Assembly: GCA_902766185.1 (NCBI GenBank)
Contig: CACXCQ010000232.1
Span: 1-5,201, forward strand
Direction: 5' to 3'
Source: an uncultured Eubacteriales bacterium
GTDB lineage: Bacteria > Bacillota > Clostridia > Peptostreptococcales > Anaerovoracaceae
Length of the DNA: 5,201 nucleotides
Below the pieces are notes generated by a model, which was not told where the DNA came from, did not search any database, and saw only the letters and a list, made by a program, of their open reading frames with translations. Both the position numbers and the translations under genes were made by a program. Shown in pieces: positions 1-5,201 of this stretch; the first letter of the stretch is position 1; every line of letters begins with the position of its first letter.

Positions 1-3000
1 AGGTTGATGTTCTGCAGCTTCTTCCCCGGAGGCTGCGCCACGATGTCGATGTTGGACTGCAGCGGGTCGTTCTCATCGGAGAGACGCAGCTCCGCGTGTC
101 CTCCCCCGAACAGCTTCGTGAACATCTCCTCGAAGTTCACCACGATCTGATCGAAGCTGGTCCGGAATCTCTCCCGGATGGTCTTATCCATCTCCTGGAT
201 GATGCCGTTCAGGCTGTCCATGGCGCTCTGGATGTCCGCCTGCTGGCCAGTGAGGAATTCGTACCGTTCCTTCACGGTCTCGTATTCCTCGATGGCGCCC
301 ACGTTGACCTCGCCCATCTCCTTTATGCGGTTCTTGATCTGGCGGTTCTCCCGGACGGCAGTGGACATGACGAATTTCTCCGCCTTGAACTCCATGGCCT
401 GGATATAGGATACCTCGAAGTCCTCCCAGAGCCGATCCTTATAGGTCTCCAGCTGGGTCTCGTTCTTCGCCTTGCGGATATCCAGATCGTATTTGCGGTT
501 CTGCAGGTCCTCCACCTTGGCGGACAGTTCGTCCCTTCTGCGGGAGCTCTCGCCAAGCCGGTTGTTCAGCTCCTGCTTCTCCGCGGTGACCTCGTCCAGA
601 TATTCCTGAACGTGCCGCTTCTCCTCTTCCTTTTCGCGGATCAGATCGTCCATGCTCATGTGGCCGGAGGTCAGTTCCTCCTTCTCCCGGGCGAACTGTT
701 CCTGCTGCTCCCTGCGCTGCCGGATATCCAGCTCGATCTGCTTCAGGTTCAGGTCGACTGTCTCCAGAACATACTCCGCGTGGGACTTCCTCTCCTCGCA
801 GGTGTTCACCGCGATCCTTGCCTTGGTGATCTGGTCGTTGATCTGCTCGAATTCATCGCGTCTGCGGGTGCTTTCCTCCAGCTGACGCTCGCTCTCTTCG
901 GTGACCTGGCGGCTCTTTTCTTCATTCTCACTGACGGAGGTCTCCAGATCCTCGATGACCTTCCGGGAATGTGCCAGTTCCTTCTCTATGCTCTCCAGCT
1001 CTCTGAGGATCTTCTCCTCGCTGCTGCGGTGATCGCTGAGGGCTGTCCGGGCCAGACGGATCTCCCCGTCGTGGACCAGCAGAGCCTGTTCTCCCGCACG
1101 GATCTGTCCTTCCAGTTCCGCGCTCTCCTGTCCCAGCTCCTTCGTCTGCTGCTGGGTGGCGTCCAGGTCAGCCTTCATCTTCTTCTCGGAATCGCTCTTC
1201 TCCCGGATCTGCTCCTGCAAAGCTCTGATCTCCGCTTTGCGCTGGAGAATGTCCGCTGTTTTGTGGCGGTATCTTCCGCCGGTGATGGCTCCCGCGGAGT
1301 TGATGATCTCACCCTCCAGCGTCACCACCTGGATGCCCCTGCTCTTCTTCGACAGGCGCAGGGCATTGTCGATATGATCCACCAGGACCACCCGACCCAG
1401 CAGATAGTCCATGATCTCTTCGTATTCCTCATCGAACTCGATGCAGTCCGGGCCGAAGCCGATGAATCCCGCCTCGCTGCGCAGGCTTTCGTCCCTGCGG
1501 CGGTTGCTTCTGATGGAAGCGATGGGCAGGAAGGTCATCCGTCCAGCCTTCTCCCGCTTCAGCGCGCGGATCGCCTCTCTGGCGCTGTAATCGTCCTCGC
1601 AGACGATGTTCTGCAGGCTTGCCCCAAAGGCTGTCTCGATGGCGGTCTCATAGCCCTTCGGCACGCTGATGAGGTCCGCGACGACGCCGCGGATCCCCTT
1701 CAGGCCCGACCTCATCACGAACCTGACGGCTCCGTTATAGCCCTCGTAATTGTTCTCCATCTCCTCGATGGTCTTCTGCCGCGCGGTCAGCTGCCCCAGG
1801 CTCAGGCGGGTCTGCTGCAGCTGGCGTGTGAGCTCGCTCTCCTTTTTCCGGTTCTCCTGAAGGGTGTCCTTCAGCTCCTTCTGGCGCTGCTGTTTTTTCT
1901 CCAGCGCGGCGGCTTCCTCTTCTCTTGCCTTGATGGCGCTGTCCAGCTCGTCCTGGTTTCTGCGGCTCTCGGTGCTCCCGCTCTCCTGCTCCTGCTGCAG
2001 GGTCTGTCTCCGCTTCGTCAGTGTCTCGCCCAGCATCTCCATGCTGCTGATCTCCGAACGGGCGCGGGTGATCTCCCCGGACAGGCGGAACAGCTCGTCC
2101 CTCGCCTCGTCCGTTTTCGCGGAAAGGCTGGCCATCTCGGCAGCCTTCTCGTTGTATACGATGACCTGGCGGTCCAGCTCAGCCCGGGCAGCCTTTGCGT
2201 CTTCGTCCACTTCCTGCTTTTGCTGGACGACTGCCTTGCGGTTCTCCTCTTCTCTGCTGCGGCGTTCCTCCAGAGCGGCGATCTCCTCCGTCAGCCGGTT
2301 CTGGTTGCCCTCGATGGCCGTCAGCCGCTCGCTGTCCACCTCGCTCTTGTTTACCACGGCGTTCAGCTGGTCGATGGCCTGCAGGAGCTTGCTGCGGGTC
2401 TCTTCCTCGATCTTCTCCAGGGAATCCCGCTGCTCCGTCAGTTCACCGGTCTCCTGCTCGATGCCGGTCTTCTCTTCTTTGAGGCTCTCCAGGGAAAGCT
2501 GCAACTCGGCCAGATCGTCCTTGGCGTACTCGTTCTTCAGCTCCAGGTTCTCGATGTTCTTCAGGATGATGTTGATCTCCAGCTCCCGGTAGCGCTGGCG
2601 AAGCTGCAGATACTCCTTGGCCTTGATGCTGTCCTCTCTGAGGCCGTCGATGCGGCCTTCGATCTCCCCGATGATGTCCTTCACCCGGTCCATGTTCACC
2701 GTGGTGGAGGCCAGCTTTCTCTCCGCCTGGGCCTTCCTCGTCCGGTAGGCCACGATGCCTGCCGCTTCCTCGAAGATCTCCCGGCGGTCCTCCGTCTTGT
2801 TGCTGATGATGTCCGCGATCTTGCCCTGTCCGATGAGGGAATAGCCGTCCACACCGATGCCCGTATCCATGATCAGATCACGGACGTCCTTCAGTCTGCA
2901 CTGATTTCCGTTGATGTGATATTCGCTCTCACCTGAGCGGAACATCCGCCGGGTGATGGCCACTTCCTGGTAATCGATGGGCAGACTGCCGTCCTCATTG

Positions 3001-3254
3001 CCGATGACCAGAGTGACCTCCGCCATTCCTCTGGACTTTCTGGTGTCGGTTCCGGCGAAGATGACTTCGTCCATCTTGCTGCACCGGAGCATCTTCGGGC
3101 TCTGCTCCCCAAGCACCCAGCGGATAGCGTCACTGATGTTGCTCTTGCCGCTGCCGTTGGGGCCTACGATACCTGTAATACCTTCGTTGAATTCTATAGT
3201 AACGGGCTCCACAACCGATTTGAACCCGTGCATTTCCAGCTTTTTAAAGTTCAT
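1..3254 (-). CDS. smc: Chromosome segregation/condensation ATPase SMC, 3' end cut off by the window
   Basis: SMC is the core ATPase of the bacterial condensin (with ScpA and ScpB), which extrudes DNA loops and helps segregate chromosomes on the nucleoid. I read 1084 codons with no internal stop, from an ATG at 3254 to the left edge. The N-terminal head has Walker A GPNGSGKS at residues 31-38, an arginine in the R-loop position (R57, in LRCSK), and the Q-loop in IGQG (Q143). A Glu/Lys/Arg-rich coiled coil runs about 172-498. The hinge spans about 499-660 and ends in GAITGG. The returning coil, of similar length, runs to about 980. The C-terminal head begins with GEVNVGAIEEY (about 981-991) and FGGGHAEL (1049-1056). 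The reading ends at LQNIN plus a partial Leu codon, just before the usual LSGGE signature, so about 100 residues including signature and Walker B lie outside. The start overlaps rnc by 11 nt, suggesting translational coupling. Identification is very secure. Confidence 0.98.
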   Translation of the reverse strand, partial: MNFKKLEMHGFKSVVEPVTIEFNEGITGIVGPNGSGKSNISDAIRWVLGEQSPKMLRCSKMDEVIFAGTDTRKSRGMAEVTLVIGNEDGSLPIDYQEVAITRRMFRSGESEYHINGNQCRLKDVRDLIMDTGIGVDGYSLIGQGKIADIISNKTEDRREIFEEAAGIVAYRTRKAQAERKLASTTVNMDRVKDIIGEIEGRIDGLREDSIKAKEYLQLRQRYRELEINIILKNIENLELKNEYAKDDLAELQLSLESLKEEKTGIEQETGELTEQRDSLEKIEEETRSKLLQAIDQLNAVVNKSEVDSERLTAIEGNQNRLTEEIAALEERRSREEENRKAVVQQKQEVDEDAKAARAELDRQVIVYNEKAAEMASLSAKTDEARDELFRLSGEITRARSEISSMEMLGETLTKRRQTLQQEQESGSTESRRNQDELDSAIKAREEEAAALEKKQQRQKELKDTLQENRKKESELTRQLQQTRLSLGQLTARQKTIEEMENNYEGYNGAVRFVMRSGLKGIRGVVADLISVPKGYETAIETAFGASLQNIVCEDDYSAREAIRALKREKAGRMTFLPIASIRSNRRRDESLRSEAGFIGFGPDCIEFDEEYEEIMDYLLGRVVLVDHIDNALRLSKKSRGIQVVTLEGEIINSAGAITGGRYRHKTADILQRKAEIRALQEQIREKSDSEKKMKADLDATQQQTKELGQESAELEGQIRAGEQALLVHDGEIRLARTALSDHRSSEEKILRELESIEKELAHSRKVIEDLETSVSENEEKSRQVTEESERQLEESTRRRDEFEQINDQITKARIAVNTCEERKSHAEYVLETVDLNLKQIELDIRQRREQQEQFAREKEELTSGHMSMDDLIREKEEEKRHVQEYLDEVTAEKQELNNRLGESSRRRDELSAKVEDLQNRKYDLDIRKAKNETQLETYKDRLWEDFEVSYIQAMEFKAEKFVMSTAVRENRQIKNRIKEMGEVNVGAIEEYETVKERYEFLTGQQADIQSAMDSLNGIIQEMDKTIRERFRTSFDQIVVNFEEMFTKLFGGGHAELRLSDENDPLQSNIDIVAQPPGKKLQNIN

Positions 3255-3954
3255 TCCAATCCTCTTCCAGAGCTCTGCGCGCCGCCATCTGCTCTGCCTG
3301 TTTTTTTGTCCTGCCGGTTCCCCGGCTCACGAGTCTGTCCTCAACGTACAGACCTATGGTGAAGGTCTTGCTGTGATCCGGACCCTCCTCCCCCAGCATG
3401 TCGTAGCGGATGGAGGTGATCCCCCTCGCCTGCAGCCTCTCCTGCAGATGGGTCTTGTAATCGTGGACGATGAATATCCCCCGTTTCGTGTCGTCGATCA
3501 CGCTGCGGAACAGCCGGAGCACCGTGTCCCGGACCGCCCCAAAGCCTCCGTCCAGATACACCGCGCCCATCATGGCCTCCATGGCGTCCGCCAGGATGGA
3601 CTCCCGCTGGCGCCCGCCGGTCTTCTCCTCTCCCCGGCCGAGCATAAGGTACTCGCCAAGCTTGAGCTGCCGGGCAGCCTGGGCAAGAGATTTCTCGCAG
3701 ACGATGGTGGCCCGGATCCGGGAAAGCCATCCCTCTTCCTTCTCCGGGAAAAGCCTGTACAGCTCCTCTCCGATGATGGCGTCAAAAAAAGCATCCCCCA
3801 GAAACTCCAGCCTCTCGTTGCTCTGCAGTCCCTCTCCTTTCTCTCTGCTGTAGGAGCTGTGGGTCAGAGCTGTCCGGAGCAGCCGGGGATCCTGAAACGC
3901 GTATCCAAGCTCCCTCTGGAGCATTGTGACATCTGTTCTCTCTTCTGTCGACAC
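3244..3954 (-). CDS. rnc: Ribonuclease III
   Basis: RNase III is an Mg2+-dependent, homodimeric endonuclease that cleaves double-stranded RNA, including the 16S and 23S rRNA precursors. From the GTG at 3954 the protein has 236 residues, a normal family length. The signature NERLEFLGDA is at 46-55. Its acidic residues E47, E50 and D54, together with D123 and E126 in the ADAMEAMMGAVYLD stretch, match the known active-site positions of E. coli RNase III, so the enzyme looks catalytically intact. A double-stranded-RNA-binding domain covers about 165-232, from DYKTHLQE to the K/A-rich helix GRTKKQAEQMAARRALEE. The open frame extends upstream to a TTG at 3996 (250 residues, overlapping plsX by 14 nt). 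I prefer the GTG because GGGGAGAAGG lies ten bases before it and the TTG has no clear ribosome binding site. An ATG at 3924 is a further alternative. The 3' end overlaps smc. Function is certain; the start is not. Confidence 0.96.
   Translation of the reverse strand: MSTEERTDVTMLQRELGYAFQDPRLLRTALTHSSYSREKGEGLQSNERLEFLGDAFFDAIIGEELYRLFPEKEEGWLSRIRATIVCEKSLAQAARQLKLGEYLMLGRGEEKTGGRQRESILADAMEAMMGAVYLDGGFGAVRDTVLRLFRSVIDDTKRGIFIVHDYKTHLQERLQARGITSIRYDMLGEEGPDHSKTFTIGLYVEDRLVSRGTGRTKKQAEQMAARRALEEDWNEL
3261..3267 (-). promoter_or_regulatory. Shine-Dalgarno sequence of smc, inside the end of rnc
   Basis: The minus strand reads GAAGAGG, then six bases, then the smc ATG at 3254. The site lies within the last codons of rnc. 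It supports the ATG at 3254 as the smc start rather than the later in-frame Met at residue 8. The resulting N-terminus, MNFKKLEMHGFKS, matches the usual SMC opening (a short strand leading to GFKS). Confidence 0.75.
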
Positions 3955-3964
3955 GTTATTGCGA

Positions 3965-3974
3965 CCTTCTCCCC
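3965..3974 (-). promoter_or_regulatory. Shine-Dalgarno sequence supporting the GTG start of rnc
   Basis: The minus strand reads GGGGAGAAGG, followed by ten bases and then GTG at 3954. The whole site falls in the 28-nt gap after the plsX stop (TAA, 3983-3985). It is the main reason to prefer GTG 3954 over the upstream TTG at 3996. The spacing is slightly long and the match to AGGAGG is imperfect, so the call is moderate. Confidence 0.6.
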
Positions 3975-3982
3975 ATTCCCTG

Positions 3983-4996
3983 TTATTCTTCTTCAATGAC
4001 GCTCAGCTCGAGCATCTCATCGCGGATGATCTCCACCACGTTCTCCCGGGCGTAGGGGATCCCCCGGATGATGGCGTTCTTCACCGCTGTAGCTGTGGAG
4101 GAGCCGTGCATCTTCATCACCGGGGCGTTCACCCCGAGCACCGGCGCTCCGCCGTACTCCTCATAGTCGAAGTCATTCTTCAGTTTCATCAGCTGGCTCT
4201 TGATGAACAGTCCGCCGATCTTGCTCTTCAGCGTCTCCATCAGCGCGTTCTTCACCAGCTTGAAGATGGTGAGGGACACACCTTCCGTCAGCTTCAGGAC
4301 CACGTTACCCACGAATCCGTCGCACACGATGACGTCGCATGCGCCCTTGGGGATATCCCGGGCTTCCACATTACCCACGAAGTTCAGCGGAGAGGCGGCC
4401 AGTCTCTGGTAGGCGTCCTTGGTGACGCTGGTGCCCTTGGTCTCCTCAGCGCCCAGGTTCACCAGTCCTACCCGGGGGTTCTCCCGGTCCCACACCTTCT
4501 CGATGAAGATGCTGCCCATCAGGCCGTACTCCAGCAGGTTCTGGGCCTTGGATTCCGCGCTTGCTCCCGCATCCACCAGCAGACACGGCTGCATGGTCTC
4601 CATGTCCGGATAGATGCTGGCCAGAGCGGGGCGGTCGATGCCCCTGATCCGGCCCAGGATCAGCCGCGCTCCCACAACTAAAGCTCCGGTGTTGCCGGCG
4701 GATACGAAGAGGTCTCCCTCTCCTTCCTTCAGCATGGTAAGCCCCACGACCAGAGAAGAGTTCTTCTTTTCGCGGATGGCCTTCACCGGGCTGTCGTGCA
4801 TGGTGATCTCCTCGTCGGCGTTGACCACGGAGATCTGCTCTCCCTTATATTTGTTTTTCTTCAGTTCCTTGCGGATCGCGTCTTCCTGTCCGATGATCAC
4901 GATCTCCTCGTCGATCAGCTCCGCGGCCTGGACCGCACCCTTCACGATCTCCTTGGGCGCGTAGTCTCCGCCCATTCCGTCCAGCAATATTCTCAT
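3983..4996 (-). CDS. plsX: Phosphate acyltransferase PlsX (acyl-ACP:phosphate transacylase)
   Basis: PlsX converts acyl-ACP and inorganic phosphate to acyl-phosphate, which PlsY uses to acylate glycerol-3-phosphate in membrane phospholipid synthesis. It is a peripheral membrane enzyme, and no signal peptide or membrane helix is visible. The 337-residue protein has the normal family length and its blocks occur in order: DGMGGD at 6-11, SAGNTGA at 99-105, VDAGAS at 141-146, VNLGAEETKGT at 179-189, VCDGFVGNVVLK at 224-235 and YGGAPVLGVN at 281-290. The ATG at 4996 lies one base after the rpe stop, with GGAGG in the rpe end as its ribosome binding site. Two blocks deviate mildly from the form I know (VDvGAN and NIGxEExKG), which looks like lineage variation. 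In many Firmicutes plsX is followed by acpP and rnc; here rnc follows directly. Identification is very secure. Confidence 0.98.
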   Translation of the reverse strand: MRILLDGMGGDYAPKEIVKGAVQAAELIDEEIVIIGQEDAIRKELKKNKYKGEQISVVNADEEITMHDSPVKAIREKKNSSLVVGLTMLKEGEGDLFVSAGNTGALVVGARLILGRIRGIDRPALASIYPDMETMQPCLLVDAGASAESKAQNLLEYGLMGSIFIEKVWDRENPRVGLVNLGAEETKGTSVTKDAYQRLAASPLNFVGNVEARDIPKGACDVIVCDGFVGNVVLKLTEGVSLTIFKLVKNALMETLKSKIGGLFIKSQLMKLKNDFDYEEYGGAPVLGVNAPVMKMHGSSTATAVKNAIIRGIPYARENVVEIIRDEMLELSVIEEE

Positions 4997-4997
4997 C

Positions 4998-5201
4998 TCA
5001 AACCTCCAGTGGTTCCTCTGCTCTGCGGATCAGTTCCCGCACTCTCTGCGGAATATCCTCCGCCTTGAAGACGGCCGAACCCGCGACGATGATATCCGTT
5101 CCGGCGGCGCTGACCCGGCCGATGTTGTCCGGGTTCACCCCTCCGTCGATCTCGATCACGTAATCCAGTCCCCGCTCTTCTCTTATCTTCCTGAGCTTCT
5201 C
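4998..5201 (-). CDS. rpe: Ribulose-phosphate 3-epimerase, C-terminal part (5' end outside the window)
   Basis: Rpe interconverts D-ribulose 5-phosphate and D-xylulose 5-phosphate in the cytosolic pentose phosphate pathway. Only the last 67 residues are present, in frame from the right edge to a TGA at 4998-5000; the family is usually around 215-225 residues, so roughly two thirds is missing. The visible part has the strand IEIDGG with GGVNPDNI after it. Its Asp corresponds to the second catalytic acid of the TIM barrel, and the GG belongs to the phosphate-binding loop. It continues with TDIIVAGSAVF, the second phosphate-binding element, and ends in a helix RVRELIRRAEE. These match Rpe better than other phosphate-binding TIM barrels, but a related sugar-phosphate epimerase such as allulose-6-phosphate 3-epimerase cannot be excluded from this fragment. 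It is tightly coupled to plsX downstream. Confidence 0.88.
   Translation of the reverse strand, partial: EKLRKIREERGLDYVIEIDGGVNPDNIGRVSAAGTDIIVAGSAVFKAEDIPQRVRELIRRAEEPLEV
5003..5007 (-). promoter_or_regulatory. Shine-Dalgarno sequence of plsX, inside the end of rpe
   Basis: The minus strand reads GGAGG, six bases, then the plsX ATG at 4996. The site is embedded in the last rpe codons (CTG GAG GTT TGA). With only one base between the rpe stop and the plsX start, ribosomes finishing rpe could re-initiate on plsX, so the two genes are probably in one transcript. Confidence 0.85.

Noticed and set aside
1..11. smc ending early or broken at the left edge
   Set aside because: The frame is open through the edge and reads LQNIN plus a partial Leu codon, as expected just before LSGGE. 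The truncation is due to the window boundary.
96..2936. A 946-codon plus-strand open reading frame as a real protein gene
   Set aside because: It is the exact codon-register mirror of smc, whose protein is conserved throughout. Its composition is the expected complement of a coiled coil, I recognise no domain, and I see no convincing ribosome binding site at its GTG.
1..3100. Recurring pyrimidine-rich stretches (ctcctc, ttctcc, gatctcctc) on the plus strand, considered as repeats or triplex-forming DNA
   Set aside because: They are the complement of Glu/Lys/Arg/Gln codons in the SMC coiled coils. Spacing and sequence are irregular, with no repeat unit.
3955..3982. Possible terminator or promoter between plsX and rnc
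   Set aside because: The gap is only 28 nt, holds the rnc ribosome binding site, and shows no stem-loop followed by a T run and no clear -35/-10 pair.
2977..3999. A 340-codon plus-strand frame across the smc 5' end and rnc
   Set aside because: It runs antisense over two well-identified genes and shows no recognisable domain; it is a shadow frame.
3926..4681. A 251-codon plus-strand frame opposite plsX
   Set aside because: It is His/Leu/Val-rich low-complexity translation antisense to conserved PlsX blocks; a shadow frame.

Overview
The window is a compact block of bacterial housekeeping genes, all on the minus strand. It is read from the right edge to the left: rpe (only the C-terminal end is present), plsX, rnc and smc (the 3' end is cut off by the left edge). 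Essentially every base is coding. The only spacers are 1 nt between rpe and plsX and about 28 nt between plsX and the preferred rnc start, and rnc and smc overlap by 11 nt. Each of the three complete starts has a purine-rich Shine-Dalgarno sequence on the minus strand. I see no promoter, terminator, RNA gene, mobile element, repeat array or CRISPR in the window.

The organism is most likely a GC-rich member of the Bacillota, probably Clostridia. The plsX-rnc-smc order is typical of Firmicutes. The SMC is the classical prokaryotic long-hinge type, and the Shine-Dalgarno signals and GTG start also fit. I cannot place it to genus from the sequence alone. Codon use is strongly biased: smc has no TTA or CTA codon and only one TCA over 1084 codons.

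Right edge (4998-5201): C-terminal 67 residues of ribulose-phosphate 3-epimerase. 3983-4996: PlsX, the phosphate acyltransferase that makes acyl-phosphate for membrane phospholipid synthesis. 3244-3954: ribonuclease III, which processes rRNA and other double-stranded RNA. 1-3254: the chromosome-condensation ATPase SMC, present from its start through the N-terminal ATPase head, both coiled-coil arms, the hinge and the start of the C-terminal head. It stops just before the expected ABC signature motif.

The genes are probably co-transcribed and translationally coupled, as judged from spacing. They serve different core tasks (pentose phosphate metabolism, lipid synthesis, RNA processing, chromosome organisation) rather than one pathway. 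The mild oddities are the lack of acpP between plsX and rnc, rpe directly upstream of plsX, an ambiguous rnc start, and a very long but spurious antisense open frame over smc. I found no convincing undescribed system here.
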